Shown here: positions 10,619 to 22,292 of the stretch, one piece after another
Numbering within the stretch: position 1 is the first letter of the stretch
Layout: the number at the start of each line of letters is the position of its first letter
NCBI RefSeq assembly: GCF_040958095.1
Contig: NC_091154.1
Coordinates: 43,848,735-43,912,734 of the forward strand
Origin: Procambarus clarkii
Lineage: Eukaryota > Arthropoda > Malacostraca > Decapoda > Cambaridae
Length of the DNA stretch: 64,000 nucleotides
Direction: 5' to 3'
Position numbers and translations under genes: made by a program
Notes under the pieces: generated by a model
What the model was told of the DNA's origin: nothing
What the model saw: only the letters and a program-made list of their open reading frames with translations
Database searches by the model: none

Positions 10619-11484
10619 CCTCAGATTGGGTGAATCGAGTCATAAACAAGCAACAATACTCACATGACTCTGGGTCGAATGTGTTACCGACCCAACAGGC
10701 AGCATGACAGAGGCAAAAACAATGAGTGTCGCCCTGAAACAAGGGAACAGAGCAACCCTCAAACTCGCACAAAGCGAGGGGGGGACACAAGGGTCTCCTC
10801 CATCGAACCCGAGTGCCCCTTTTGGGGTTTCCCAGGGCCCCTAGACTGGGTCTGCTAAGGGTTATCCCAGGCAAGGTACCGCTAATGGTTATCCCAGGCA
10901 GGGTACTGCTAACCAGCACCCCAAAGTACCAAGCAAAACTGCCAAAAACTGAATTTATGGGATGTGTCCACTCACGAGGGTGAAGCAGGTGGTGCCACCA
11001 CACAATAACCCTAATATAAGGGGGAGCGAAAATACAAGGCAGACCCCCCCTCCACCAGGCAAAACAAAAAGAAAAGAAAAACTCGCAAGAGGACAATGTA
11101 CCTGAAAAGAACAGAGCCAGCCGCTGTTAAGGTAAAAATGAGCTACGCAGTACCTCGCGCCCCACCAGCGCAATAACTACCACTTACCCAAAGGCAACAA
11201 GGATGGCGGACTCCCCACACACTCGGGGCGGCCAAACGCCAAGCAGCGAAAAGCCAAGAAAGGTAGACCCAAGGTGACTTGTGGAAGAGAACCCAAAGCC
11301 TCAAGGGCAGTACTTGCAGGGAACTTAGGGAAAGCGACCCTAAGCACATGCAGCCCGAGTACCCAAGAATAATACTCCCAGCTCGCACGACCACTGTAAA
11401 AGCAGCACTGAAAACAATGACAGCACTGAAGAAGACTGGAGCTGGAGCCACACGACTGAGCACTATCCCATCAGCCAAGGAACT
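10619..11484. other. 5' untranslated part of DIRS copy B
   Basis: No coding frame is convincing here. The region aligns with 3240-4074 of copy A and 54600-55450 of copy D, for example CAGGCAGGGTACTGCTAACC shared at 10896. It contains a local duplication of GGTTATCCCAGGCA at 10860 and 10884. Confidence 0.6.
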
Positions 11485-11845
11485 GAGAGGTGGATTGCCG
11501 GCACGAGGGGTCTGGGGCTTCCCCTTCCCCCTCCCGGGCACAGGGGAAGCTGCGCAGACATGTGGCGCGGCTCTGGTGACGTCATGCTTGTTTGCTCGTT
11601 TTTTCTTTTTGGGAGTTCTGTCCACTCATTGGCATTTTTCATTGTTTTAACCAGAATAGGGGTTTGTTTTGTGGCGCTTACCTTTCTGGGTGCCTGCCCC
11701 GGTCAATGGCACATACAGAATGCTCCAAATCACATGTGCATTTCTATGGACCACCCACATTGACTGATGCAAAATAGTTAGGGTATCCATATCAGCCTGG
11801 ATAGCTCCAGGGAGCCGTAGAGGCTTCACCCAGAAATTTCTAGTG
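11485..11845. repeat. Right terminal inverted repeat of DIRS copy B
   Basis: Reverse complement of the left terminal repeat; for example TGACTGATGCAAAATAGTTA at 11760-11779 pairs with the segment near 5356-5375. A TGACGTCA core lies at 11578-11585. In the left repeat this core has decayed. Confidence 0.82.
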
Positions 11846-11936
11846 TTGTAAAAATTAGAACAGGAGATAATTTGCAGCGGATGAGTCACAATAAGCCAAG
11901 TCACAATTCAGCCAAGATGAGGCTATAGATATGGTG

Positions 11937-12105
11937 ACCAAACCACACACTAGAAGATGAAGAGACGACAACGTTTTGGTCCGTCCTGGACCATTAACAA
12001 GTCGATTGGGTAACCTTTCATAGTACATTATTACAATCGACTTGATAATGGGCCAGGATAGATCGAAACATCATTGTCTCTTCATTTTCTGGTTTGTGGT
12101 TTGGT
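11937..12105. repeat. Foldback (palindromic) repeat
   Basis: Two imperfect arms of about 72 bases, from ACCAAACCACACACTAG to its complement CTGGTTTGTGGTTTGGT, flank a spacer of about 25 bases. The arm word GGTCCGTCCTGGACCATT matches a repeat I recall as very common in decapod genomes. No coding capacity. The gap 12106-12274 beyond it is the 3' side of the zinc-finger frame and shows nothing else. Confidence 0.8.
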
Positions 12106-12274
12106 AATCAGGAGATAATTTTGCTTTTAAGTTTTAATTTGTGTTAGTGCAAAATCTTTTGGTGAAAGAACACTATCAGTTTTGAATGTAGTTTTCTCTG
12201 GTGTGAACCCTCACACAATTTACTAGAATAAGTTTCATAGAAGTCTTTCTAACATATACGAAACTATATATTTT

Positions 12275-13309
12275 TTAAATGCAATGAACATTGATGTGCT
12301 GTCCCTCATGTGTGACGGAAACCATATTATTGTTTGGTAACTCACATGATTCAATCATGTGTTTTACCAAGGAAGATTTTTCTGGAAATTCTTTTAGGCA
12401 ACGAGAACATTGAAATTTCTCTTCAGTGTGAGCCTTTCTGTGTGATATTAGAGCAGATTTAAATTTAAAGCGTTTTACACACATTGTACATTGATATGGT
12501 CGTTCTCCTGTGTGAGTTCTTACATGTGATATAAGAGCAGATCTACATGTAAAATCTTTTGGGCACTCTGAACATTGATAAGGTTTCTCTCCTGTGTGGG
12601 TTCTCATATGTACTACTAAATAAGATTTTCTGGCAAAGTCTCTCTGACACTCTGAACAGTGATACGGCTTCTCACCTGTGTGAGTCCTCATGTGTTTTAC
12701 TAAATTAGAATTTTCTTTGAAGTCTTTTTGACACAATGGACACTGAAATGGCTTTTCTCCTGTATGAGTTCTCATGTGTGATACTAAAGCAGATTTTTTT
12801 GAAAAGTCTTTTTCACATACTGAACACTGATGAGGTTTCTCTCCTGTGTGAGTTTTAATATGTGCTACTAAAGCATATTTATCTGAAAAATCTTTTAGAC
12901 ACTCAGTACACTGAAATGGTTTCTCTCCTGTATGATTTCTCATATGCAATATTAAATGAGATTTTCTGAGGAATTCTTTTAAACAATCTGAACATTGATA
13001 TGGTTTCTCCCCTGTGTGAATTCTTCTATGTTTTACGAGCATTGATTTTTCTGAAAAGTCTTTTAAACAAATTGCACATTGATAAGGCTTTTCTCCTGTA
13101 TGAGTTCTCCTATGTGAGATTAATGCAGATTTGTTTGTAAAATCTTTTACACAAACAGAACAATGATAAGGTTTTTCTTCAGTATCAATGTTCATTTGCT
13201 TTACCAAGTTGTTTTGTTCTGTATGAATGTTCATTTGAGTTACTAAGTGAATAGCGAGATCTCTGGCTAGAGACTGGTTCGCAAGGGCAGCAAGCCCCAG
13301 AGCCATCAT
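12275..13309 (-). CDS. C2H2 zinc-finger protein, 10 tandem fingers
   Basis: A 344-residue frame encodes a probable nuclear sequence-specific DNA-binding protein. Nine canonical C2H2 fingers (C-x2-C-x12-H-x3-H) run from about residue 48 to 300, joined by TGEKPY/F-type linkers. A tenth ends H-M-I-E-S-C, replacing the last His by Cys. The N-terminus (MMALGLAALANQSLARD) is followed by finger-like debris, MNIHTEQNNLVKQMNIDTEEKPY, with no zinc pair. No KRAB, BTB or ZAD domain is visible. An in-frame TAG lies just upstream of the chosen Met; TTTTTTAG there could also be a splice acceptor, so this may be the last exon of a larger gene. Base composition is AT-richer than the flanking DIRS elements. 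The frame is intact, which supports an active or recent gene. Confidence 0.85.
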   Translation of the reverse strand: MMALGLAALANQSLARDLAIHLVTQMNIHTEQNNLVKQMNIDTEEKPYHCSVCVKDFTNKSALISHRRTHTGEKPYQCAICLKDFSEKSMLVKHRRIHTGEKPYQCSDCLKEFLRKSHLILHMRNHTGEKPFQCTECLKDFSDKYALVAHIKTHTGEKPHQCSVCEKDFSKKSALVSHMRTHTGEKPFQCPLCQKDFKENSNLVKHMRTHTGEKPYHCSECQRDFARKSYLVVHMRTHTGEKPYQCSECPKDFTCRSALISHVRTHTGERPYQCTMCVKRFKFKSALISHRKAHTEEKFQCSRCLKEFPEKSSLVKHMIESCELPNNNMVSVTHEGQHINVHCI

Positions 13310-13479
13310 ACTTAACTAAAAAATATACTATAAAAGGTAACAAATATTTTAACAAATATTTCAAATTACGAATACTGAATTTTATTTATATACGTTACAG
13401 TAACATTTTGCACTTAGGATATTTTTCTTTTAAATCTAAAATTCTAACTAGAAAAATAAAAAGATTTATGAGAAGGTGC

Positions 13480-13830
13480 TTGAAACACTACATTTATACA
13501 AATTTTCTTTAGTGTGCCACTCTTGCATGGTTACAGTAAATTTATTAACAAAATCTTTACAATACGAGATTCTAAAATATGTTTTGCAGTTCAGTTTGCC
13601 TAAATTTTGTTAGACAATGCTTTGATAAGAACACTGAACAACAATATGGCTTCTTTACTGAGTGAACTCCTGTCTGTATACCTAATCAGAAATACAGTAA
13701 TAATGTAACAACTTTTACACTTTATACACATAAATTTTTATGCCATGAATCTATATTCTGTATACAGATTTATAACACTGAACAAAGAACTGGCTTTACA
13801 TAATGAGTGCATATGGCATGAAAGTTCAAA
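13480..13830 (-). pseudogene. Decayed C2H2 zinc-finger units upstream of the intact array
   Basis: Minus-strand translations in shifting frames show finger and linker relics: WHTKENLYKCSVS near 13480-13530, HSVKKPYCCSVFLSKHC near 13600-13680, and HYVKPVLCSVINL near 13755-13810. Each keeps the linker-KPY-C pattern but has lost cysteines or frame. Spacing is irregular. They are either extra fingers of the neighbouring gene that have decayed or a second dead array. No function is proposed. Confidence 0.6.
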
Positions 13831-15300
13831 TTATATCTAACAATGACTACACTATTAGTGTGTTCATTAATTTTAAGTTGTATTCAACAAGAATTTAAAT
13901 TTGTTTTGAAAACTGATGCTTTTATGGTAATTAACAGCATTGCACACTGCTTGAAAAGTATGAGTATTCAAACTAAACAAAAGTTTTGAAGTACAAAGCA
14001 CACTACAGGAGAGTGATTCTAAAAAACAAGGTATACTGTACAATGAGAAAATATAAATATACTGAATGTATCTAAATGCATTAAGGTGATACAGAAACCT
14101 CTGACTATGTAGCTCATTCTTGCAAGCATTCCCAGCATCAAGAAACTGTCATACTAAAGTGCCTTATCCTAACCAACCAGAGGACCCATGAACAGGAAAT
14201 GGGACAATATGTCAATTTCACAAGCCACTAACATTTTCTAGTAAGACAGTTTTTGGCCTTAGGTAAAGTATACATCAAAGTGTGATGTGCTTTAACGAGG
14301 ATAGGTTGAACTATGAGGGGTTGCTTAATCGAATGAAGATATTGGTAAAGGATATGACAAATGGTGCACAAATATGCCTTGATTACAAGCTATTCTATAT
14401 ATAATGGTTTAAGATTCTTTTACAATGATTAGTATAGAAGAAATTTGTCTGTGTATTTCATACAGCAGACATACAATTCCTTTTGTTATTACTTCTGTAC
14501 ATTGCTTACAAAATGTTATAGCCAAACAGTACAATGGCTACATAAACAACACTTAAAATACTTGCACACTATACAAATATCTAATACTGAAGACACCAAA
14601 GAAATAATGTTTTTTTATTATAAACATTTCTTGGTAAACCGGGGTTAAAATTCAATTTACTAGATGTCAATAATGCAACTAGAACACTTCAGGGGAAAGG
14701 TAACTAAAAAAGATAAATAATTTGACAGCAGCAGGCAGCTGGGTGTACACGTAGTAAAGATGTTAAGACAAAAGTCAAGATAATAAGTATTGATACTGTA
14801 CCAGTAGTACATCTGAGATTAGTCTGCTTTATGACACTCAAGCTGCAGATGCTATAGGCTGGAGCCCTTCCACTTACATGAGCTTAATGTCACTATCTTG
14901 GCATTGCAAGAGTAATTCTTCGGCTTTGAGGAAGAGCTGTAAAAGAGAGAAACAGGAATGTGTTAAACTACAGCAATATGAAATAACATTTACCTTTTGT
15001 TTATTTATAATGGAAGGCCATTTACATTTTACAAGTGCACTCAGAACATCTTCTGGAACAGTGTAGCTCTCAAGAGAGAAAATCTAACACAGAAATATCC
15101 AAAAAGGTCCCCAGAGTTAAAACTGAGTTATTTATTAGCTTCATTAGATCAGGTTAGGTTAAGTTAGAACAGGATAGGAGAGAATAGGTTTGTTGAACCT
15201 TATAGATGCACTTGTCAAACAGGGACAATCATGCCATATCTGATCCTACTGTGCAAGTCAGTGAGGGATGAATTAAAGCACCGTATAAGATTTAAAAGTC
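13831..15300. other. AT-rich interval without recognised features
   Basis: Short open frames here look random. No fingers, transposon termini or tandem arrays were recognised, apart from a loose GGTTAGGTTAAGTTAG run near 15153-15168. It could be intron or upstream sequence of the zinc-finger gene. Confidence 0.5.
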
Positions 15301-15309
15301 CTGTACATA

Positions 15310-15986
15310 CACAGGGCTCACATTTGCTTCCCCGGGCCTTCAATAAACAGATGCCATCCTGGAAATAGTGAGCACCCCTCCTAGGTAGGTGTGTATTAAG
15401 AGGGCGACCACAGACAGTGCATGATGCAGCTCACAACACTCATGCAGCTTGTACCCACAGCATCACTTAATAATGATGGGAACAAATAACTGATTACATT
15501 TTTATAATAGTGCCACAGAAGATCCTGATTGTGATAAAGTCTATGTACAAGGTTCAGATATCAGTGAACACAATACTGGTTATGATGTTCACAGTTGTAG
15601 GAAGATATTCCCAGCACACAACCACAGGTTGTACATCTACACATGAAACGGTACTTCATCTTCCATTAGAAAATAAACTTGTGGAAAATGATTCGTATTC
15701 ATGATTTAGTGACAGGAATCTGATAACAATAGCAGTGTTATGGCTAGAGTTAGCAAGTGCTTAGTATATTGGAGGCCTTTTGCTGCATAAGGTGACGTGT
15801 GATGCTATGCTGTGGTTAAATTTCATTACCTCACCTACCAGGACTGCTCAGTGGTTTGTAATGGTGCAAGAAAATGTAGATACAGTACATCCTTACTCTA
15901 ATGAACCCTGGCCTACTGAATTCCCAGATACGAACAAATTGAATTCTGTACTAAATGTTCAGTGGAACACACAAATGTACGATTAA
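15310..15986 (+). pseudogene. Old piggyBac-like remnant, acidic N-terminal region
   Basis: One frame near 15505-15600 reads TEDPDCDKVYVQGSDISEHN. It resembles the acidic N-terminal region of piggyBac transposases and the matching place in the TTAA elements (SDDSIIEDP near 20950). Upstream words such as AAACAGATGCCATC and ACCCACAGCATCACTTAATAATG parallel the TTAA elements but are more diverged. Near 15905-15975 a frame reads PWPTEFPDTNKLNS. I see no catalytic domain. The segment ends at the TTAA where the next element begins. Confidence 0.35.
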
Positions 15987-17765
15987 CCCTTAAAGTGCGC
16001 ATCACGTCATATGATGTGTTGGACGTTGTTCCAGTCAACTGCACATCATGTCATATGATGTGTTGGAGTACTACGCAAGATTTAAACGGCCCGCGGATAC
16101 ACAGAGTTCACCACACCTTCATCAGGGCTCTTGTAAACAGACGCCATTTTTTTTAAAAATCGTGGGCCAAAATTCCCGGGTGTTATTGGCCTCAGTATTG
16201 AGTGAGCTACCAAGCCTGACGCACGCAGCATGAGCTAACAGCACTGCTGTTCAGCTTGTGACCACAGCATCGCCTAAAAATGCCATAATATACTTGTTCA
16301 TGCTATTATGTAGCGATGATATTATTACTGAAGACCCCTGACTGTGATAAAACTGACCAGGGTTCTGATAATAGCAGGATTGTGGTGATATTTAGCGCTG
16401 TGCGCCATGGAGGGAGGAGTAATGCTGTGGGAGGGAGGGTGGTGGCGATGTCTTCTGACTGTGTGTGGCCACCTTTTATTGACTGCACTCACCATACCAG
16501 CTTAGTGTTTCGCTATGGTGAACACAAATGTAGATACTTATATATAACGTGTGTATAGAGGGTATAAACAGCAAGAAGAGAAGGTTGGGAGCCCCCAATT
16601 TTGGTGAGGACAGTGGCGTCGTCTGCACGACGCCACCGTGCAGACGACGGTGTTGTTTACTGGTTACCACGATGGATTTTGGGCACCATACCAGTTTACT
16701 TATACAAGTATGGTGAATAAAACAGGTAGATATTTATATATAATGTGTGTATATAGCGTAATAACACTACAAACAGTATTGTTGGAGGAGAAATATTAGT
16801 GCGTCTGGCCTTGAGGGCAGCAGCCATCAGCTGACTGTGTGAGGTCCTACGTCTTTGTGCCTTTACTCACCATACAAGCTTAGATGTACAGTTATGGTAA
16901 ACAAAACATGTAAATACTTATATATAACATCTGTATATAAAAGCAAAAACAGTATGGTGGGTGGAGAATGGTGGCAAGTCAGGTGAGGTGAGGGAGGGAT
17001 GGAGTGGCAGCCAGTGGCGGGCTGCCACTGCCTGTTACTGCCACTGCCACTCAGCATACCAACTTAGTGGCTCGTTATGGTGAACACGAATGTAGATACT
17101 TATATATAGCGTCTGTATATAGTGAATAAAAGCAAAAACAGTATTGTGGGAGGAGAATGTGGGTGAGTCAGATGACTTGAGGGAGGGCGGGAGTGGCTGG
17201 CTGGTGCACGGCGGTCACCCCTCGTTACTTTTTGACTCATAATAGCAACTTAGTGGTTCGTTATGGTGAACAAAACATGCAGATACTTATATATAACCTG
17301 TGCTTATAGTGTAATAACCGGCAAAGTATTTGTTCACTGATTGATGAACATAATTGAATCAACAATATGCACACCATATTTTTGAGTACAGCGATGATTC
17401 ACTCATTTTATTATATAAATATATCACACTACACACTATTGAACAATATTACAGCAAAAAAACTATGAAAAATCAATCAGAGACATTGAAATAATTAGGT
17501 AATTATCTCTTTGTGGCAACTCCGGCCTGACAGCTGGCGATCAACAGACCGCCTGGGACGCATGCTGAGTCAGCGCCTATTTTTTGCCAGACTTCCCCGC
17601 CCTATAGCGGGCAATATATGCCACTTACAATTTTTTTTATTATTTTTTCCCGTGATCAGTGAACACAAATTAACAGGTTAGGAAGAAAAAATAATTTTTT
17701 TTTTATTTCAAAATTACATGTGCCTGTGGGGAAGAAAGGATATTATACCCCTAGCATGTTAAGGG
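15987..17765 (+). mobile_element. TTAA-flanked piggyBac-like non-autonomous element M1
   Basis: TTAA at 15983-15986 and 17766-17769 flanks termini CCCTTAAAGTGC and GCATGTTAAGGG (imperfect inverted repeats starting CCCT, as in piggyBac elements). The body shares blocks with M3-M7. It contains five modules starting CACCATA or a decayed form near 16490, 16684, 16868, 17052 and 17237, each with a facing TATGGTG and a TACTTATATATAA word. No transposase domain remains beyond a possible acidic N-terminal relic near 16310-16375. Confidence 0.8.
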
Positions 17766-17869
17766 TTAAGTAGTTCTGCTGTATGTTGAGTACTACAATA
17801 CAGTTTATGAAAACTATTGTACACTAAAATTACTGCAACTTTAATTTTAACACTATGTACACACTTAAA

Positions 17870-17985
17870 ACTCGTGCTGGGTATAGCTGTGCTCGTGCTG
17901 GGTACAGCTGTTCTCGTGCTGGATACGGCTGTTCTCATGCTGGGTACGGCTGTTCTCATGTTGGGTACGGCTGTGCCAATGCTGG
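17870..17985. repeat. 21-bp minisatellite
   Basis: About five units of TGCTGGGTACGGCTGTTCTC-like sequence follow element M1. The multiple-of-three period keeps frames open on both strands (LGTAVLV repeats), so the apparent ORFs are not taken as genes. Confidence 0.85.
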
Positions 17986-18239
17986 TTGATTTTCTGCTAC
18001 TAGTTTTTGCAAAATATTGCTTCATTTCTGGCATTAATAAGGCACTATTAGTAAACCCCCTGAGACATTTTGTTGTATATCAATACAGCTGTAGTCAAAA
18101 AATTGTAATTTCCCTGATTATTCTTCGACCAGCGGTAAATATTGTACGTCACTTGCAGACAAAGTTATGGGCACTGGGTGCATACTGTATGAACGTAGAC
18201 TAGGTCTATACGTACACCCTACAGTAGGCTGGTGTTTAA

Positions 18240-18735
18240 GCCAGATCCAGTAACATTAATTTCTCTCAAATATTCAATTTACATCAAATTATATATTTTT
18301 GGGTTATATATTTAGTTTAGCAACATTATTACGATAATAAGAGCTATAAAAATACTAATTTTAGAACTGATTTATTGATTATAGTATTTTGAAGCCGTAA
18401 GTCACTGAACTATGACGACAAAATCGAACAAAACAAGCATTGTGTTCTGTGCACATGGATTAGACCTGTCCACTCGCGCTGGACTTGTGAGCCGCCAATA
18501 ACATGAATAATTTCTCAAATAGGAGATATCTATCACATTACAGTATATTTTTTGTTTCATTCAGTTTAGTTTAATTAGGGTAATAAAAGAGTTATTAAAA
18601 CACCAGTTTTATTAAAGATTTATTAATCTGAAACGTTCAAAGTCATGGGTCACGGAACTATGACGACACAAGACGAAAGTGAGTGAAACCTCAATGTAAA
18701 GTGAGGTTTACACTACAGTATTCCCCTATTTGTCC
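18240..18735. repeat. Diverged direct duplication of about 255 bp
   Basis: The pair TCACTGAACTATGACGACA (18402) and TCACGGAACTATGACGACA (18651), with similar AT-rich sequence before each, indicates an old tandem duplication. No coding potential is seen. The rest of 17990-18820 shows nothing recognisable. Confidence 0.55.
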
Positions 18736-18820
18736 ACCCTCACTCATCTTGTTTCATCACAGAAAATTTATATAATTAGATTTCAACACATTAGCTAGCT
18801 ATTCACACTTCAGTCTTTAA

Positions 18821-18900
18821 CCCTTAAACCGCGCATATCATATATATATAATATCAGTGACAAAACCGAAACCGCGTACATCATTTATATAGAGCACCCC
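18821..18900 (+). mobile_element. Terminal fragment of a TTAA element (M2)
   Basis: TTAA at 18817-18820 is followed by CCCTTAAACCGCGCATATCA and then ATATCAGTGACAAAACCG, which match the left ends of M5 and M7. Similarity stops near 18900, so only the terminus is present. Confidence 0.7.
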
Positions 18901-19169
18901 TTGGTTTCCGAACCCTTTGGGGACGAGACTCGTCGGTTAACATGTAAGTTCGTAAACGAGAAATAAAGGGCAAAAATAAACTAGAAATGAAAAAAAAAAA
19001 AAAAAAATTACGAAAAATTTATGAAAAAAACTCTAGGGAAAAAATTGACAGGTTCATAGCGTAAATGAGACCGTATTTTGTTTGTACTCACCAATAAGTG
19101 AAGTTCTGATCCGCTTTATAAAAGTCCTTAATTGTTCCTAGCTGATTATTAAGACATCTGGCGAACATC

Positions 19170-19343
19170 CTCTGAATGTTTCCTGCCAGCCTGCAGGAAC
19201 ATGCTGCCAGCCTGCAGGAACATCCTGCCAGCCTGCAGGATCAGCCTGCCAGCCTGCAGGAACATCCTGCTAGCCTGCCAGCCTGCAGGAACATCCTGAT
19301 AGCCTGCCAGAACACCCTGCCAGCCTGCTACCCTGCCTGCCAG

Positions 19344-19383
<40 letters not shown>

Positions 19384-20015
19384 CCAGCCAGCCTCACTCT
19401 CTGCCTGCCTCCTTCCCTGCCTGCCTGCCTCCTTCCCTGCCATCCTGCTAACGGGTCGTGTGTGTTAGGCTTAAAATTCGGGAGTGAGCTGGTCTCTCCC
19501 CCACCACCCCCACCACCAACCCCCTCCCCCCCCTACATCCCATACTCTCTCTTCAAGGTCACGCGGTTCAACCACGTGACTATTCCTGCCATCCAGCCTG
19601 CCTGCCATCCAGCCTGTCTCCCTCTCTGCCTGTCATCCAGCCTGCCTGCCATCCAGCCTGCCTCCCTCTGCCTGCCATCAAGCCTGCCTCCCTCTCTGCC
19701 TGCCATCCAGTCTGCCTCCCTCTGCCTGCCATCCAGCCTGCCTCCTTCTCTGCCTGCCATCCAGCCAGCCTGACATCCAGCATGCCTCACTCTCTACCTG
19801 CCATCCAGCCTGCCTCCCTCTCTGCCTGCCATCCAGCCTGTCTCCCTCTCTGCCTGCCATATCCAGTCTGCCTCCCTCTCTGCCTGCCATCCAGCCTGCC
19901 TGCCTACCTACCTACCTGCCTGCCTGCCTGCCTGCCTGTCAGCCTGCCTACCTACCTGCCTACCTACCTACCTGCCTGCCTGCCTGTCAGCCTGCCAGCC
20001 TGCCTGCCTGCCAAA
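19170..20015. repeat. Compound minisatellite/microsatellite of CCTG-rich units
   Basis: Units such as GCCTGCAGGAACATCCTGCCA (19177-19330) grade into (CCTG)n near 19330-19385. After a spacer come CTGCCATCCAGCCTGCCTCC units to about 19910, then (CTAC/CTGC)n. Long frames on both strands are repeat artefacts. Confidence 0.9.
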
Positions 20016-20039
20016 AATATACGATGATCTACATTTAAG

Positions 20040-20160
20040 AAACAAATCTGGGGTCACAGGTTTGTCGAGTATGGTTAGGCTTACAAAGTCAGCTGGTCCC
20101 TCCCCCACCACCGACACCCCCCTCCAACCCATACACTCTCAACGGTCACGTGGTTCACCT
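20040..20160. repeat. Second copy of the minisatellite spacer
   Basis: This block parallels 19455-19580: GTTAGGCTTA, then GAGCTGGTC/CAGCTGGTCC, CTCCCCCACCACC, and GGTCACG(T/C)GGTTCA. The array and spacer were therefore duplicated together. From 20161 to 20687 there are only CT-rich tracts and unique sequence with no recognised feature. Confidence 0.7.
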
Positions 20161-20689
20161 CGCTGGCAGGCCAGCCAGCCAGCCTGACTGCCTGCCTTTC
20201 CCTCCCTCCCTAATTCTCACTACTTCCCTCCCTTCCTGCCTACCTCCTACCATCTCTACCTCCCTCCCCCTCCCTCCTAGCATCTCTCCCTCCCTTTCTG
20301 ACTAATTCTCCCCCTCTCTCACTGATTCTCCCCCCCTCTCTCATACTGCCTCCCACCTAAGCTCCCCCATCCATCCATCCACCAGTCAGCTATCACTGAC
20401 GCAATGCATGCATTTGGAGCCAACATGGTGCACAGATGTTTCTTGATTGTGCAAATATGTAAAACAAAAGCACAGAATGAACATTCCAGCCTTATGACAA
20501 TTCAAAATAATAGGAATAATAGGCCGTGAATCTGTGAAGTCACAGTGGGCAAACTGGACCATCTCCCACCCACCACCACAGGCCGGGGTGACGCTTGGCG
20601 GACCCCTTCCTGTAGCATGACTCCCCAACCCCAATCGAGAAACTGGAAGTTTCGGATAACTGAAAGTTCGGAAACCAAGTGGTGCTCTG

Positions 20690-22196
20690 TATATGCTTTC
20701 GTGTCTAGCACTATAATTTAAACACCCCGCCTGGGATAGGGGCAGCTATAGTACAGCCACGGCCAATAGTTGCCAGATGCCACCTAGAAAAAAATCCAGG
20801 CCAACATTCTTGGGTGTTAGAGCGTCAGTATTGAGCAAGCCACCAAGGCTGGCGCACGCAGCACAAGCTCACAGCACCGCTGTTCAGCTTTGGACCACAG
20901 CATCGCTTACAAATGCCATAATATACATGATACTGCTATTATTTAGTGATGATAGTATTATAGAAGACCCCTGACTGTGATAAAACTGACCAGGATTCTG
21001 ATAATAGCAGGATTGTGGTGATATTTAGCGCTGTGCTCCATGGAGGGAGGAGTAAGGCTGTGGAAGGGAGGGTTGTGGCGTCGTCTTCTGACTGTGTGTG
21101 GCCACCTATTATTGACTGCACTCACCATACCAGCTTAGTGGTTCGCTATGGTGAACACAAATGTAGATACCTATATATAACGTGTGTATAGTGTGAGATA
21201 ACAGCAAGAGGAGTAGGTTGGGAGCCGCCATTTTGGTGAGGGAGATGCGTCGTCTGCACGACTTGTCATGTTGTTAACTGGTGGCCACTATGGTCTTTGG
21301 GCACCATACCAGCTTATTTGTACAGGTACGGTGAATAAAACAGGTAGATACTTATATATAATGTGTGTATATAGCGTAATAACACCACAAACAATATTGT
21401 TGGAGGAGAAATATTAGTGCGTCTGGCCTTTAGGGTTGCCGCCACCAGCTGACTGTGTGAGTAGCTATGTCTTTGTGCCTTTACTCACCATACAAGCTTA
21501 GATGTACAGTTATGGTGAACAAAACATGTAAATACTTATATATAACGTCTGTGTATAGTGAATAAATGCAAAAACAGTATTGTGGGAGGAGGACGAGTGA
21601 GGTGTTGTTGAGGGAGGGAGTGGCTATCTGGTGTGTGGCGGTCACTCCTCGTTGCTTATTGACTCACAAGACCAACTTAGTAGTTCGTTATGGTGAACAA
21701 AACATGCAGATACTTATATATAAAACCTGTGTATATAGTGTAACAACAGCAAAACTATTTGTTTATTGTTTTATGAACATAATAATTGAATCACTAATAT
21801 GCACACCATAATTTTGAGTACAGCAGTGGTTCACACATTTTATTATATAAATATACCACAATTCACTGTATGGAATAATATTACTGTAAAAAACTAAGAA
21901 AAAATAAATCGGAGACATTGAAATAATTAGGTAATAATATATTTGTGGCAACTGCCGTCTGACAGCTCGGGCGGAATAGACCTCGTCTGGCGAAGGCTCT
22001 GCCAACACCCCTTTTTTTTGCCAGACTTCCCTACCCTATTGCAGCTAAAATATGCCACCTACAATTTTTTTGTTATTTTTTCCGTGATCAGGGAACAAAA
22101 ATGAACACTTCTATAAGACGAAAGAATTTTTTGGATTTTTTGTTGTTGTTGCGCCTGTGGGTGTTAATTCCATTTGGGCCCCTAGTGGTTTGAGGG
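20690..22196 (+). mobile_element. piggyBac-like TTAA element M3, left end truncated
   Basis: The right terminus is GTGGTTTGAGGG followed by TTAA at 22197-22200. The left end starts inside the element at TTTCGTGTCTAGCACTATAA, so the first ~90 bases seen in M7 are missing. The body aligns with M5 and M7, including the GGGATAGGGGCAGCTATAGT block and the ~185-bp modules. Confidence 0.78.
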
Positions 22197-22292
22197 TTAA
22201 ACTAATTTACAAAATTACGTGTGCCACAAATTAGTGAACAAAAATCATTGAAACTCAGTCCTTCACTTGTATGGACCACTCTGGCTGGTGTT

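Larger units (their letters stand above)
5267..11845 (-). mobile_element. DIRS-type retrotransposon copy B, structurally complete, inactive
   Basis: The element has inverted terminal repeats (about 5320-5725 and 11485-11820), an internal complementary region at 5795-5885, and, on the minus strand from right to left, gag-like, RT, RNase H and tyrosine recombinase remnants. This is the diagnostic DIRS order, lacking LTRs, integrase and target duplications. The left end is preceded by an A-run and the right end is CACCCAGAAA. The coding part is dead: the RT motif A Asp is Asn, the RT motif C is shortened, several frameshifts and stops are present, and a SINE interrupts the recombinase. Confidence 0.88.

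Noticed and set aside
16316-16558. 80-codon frame found in nearly every TTAA element (CDKTDQGSDNSRIVV...)
   Set aside because: Its recurrence reflects element copy number. The frame holds at most a short acidic transposase relic and runs into non-coding modules.
19149-20027. Frames made of ASLPACLP or GRQAGWQ repeats
   Set aside because: They are products of CCTG-rich simple repeats.
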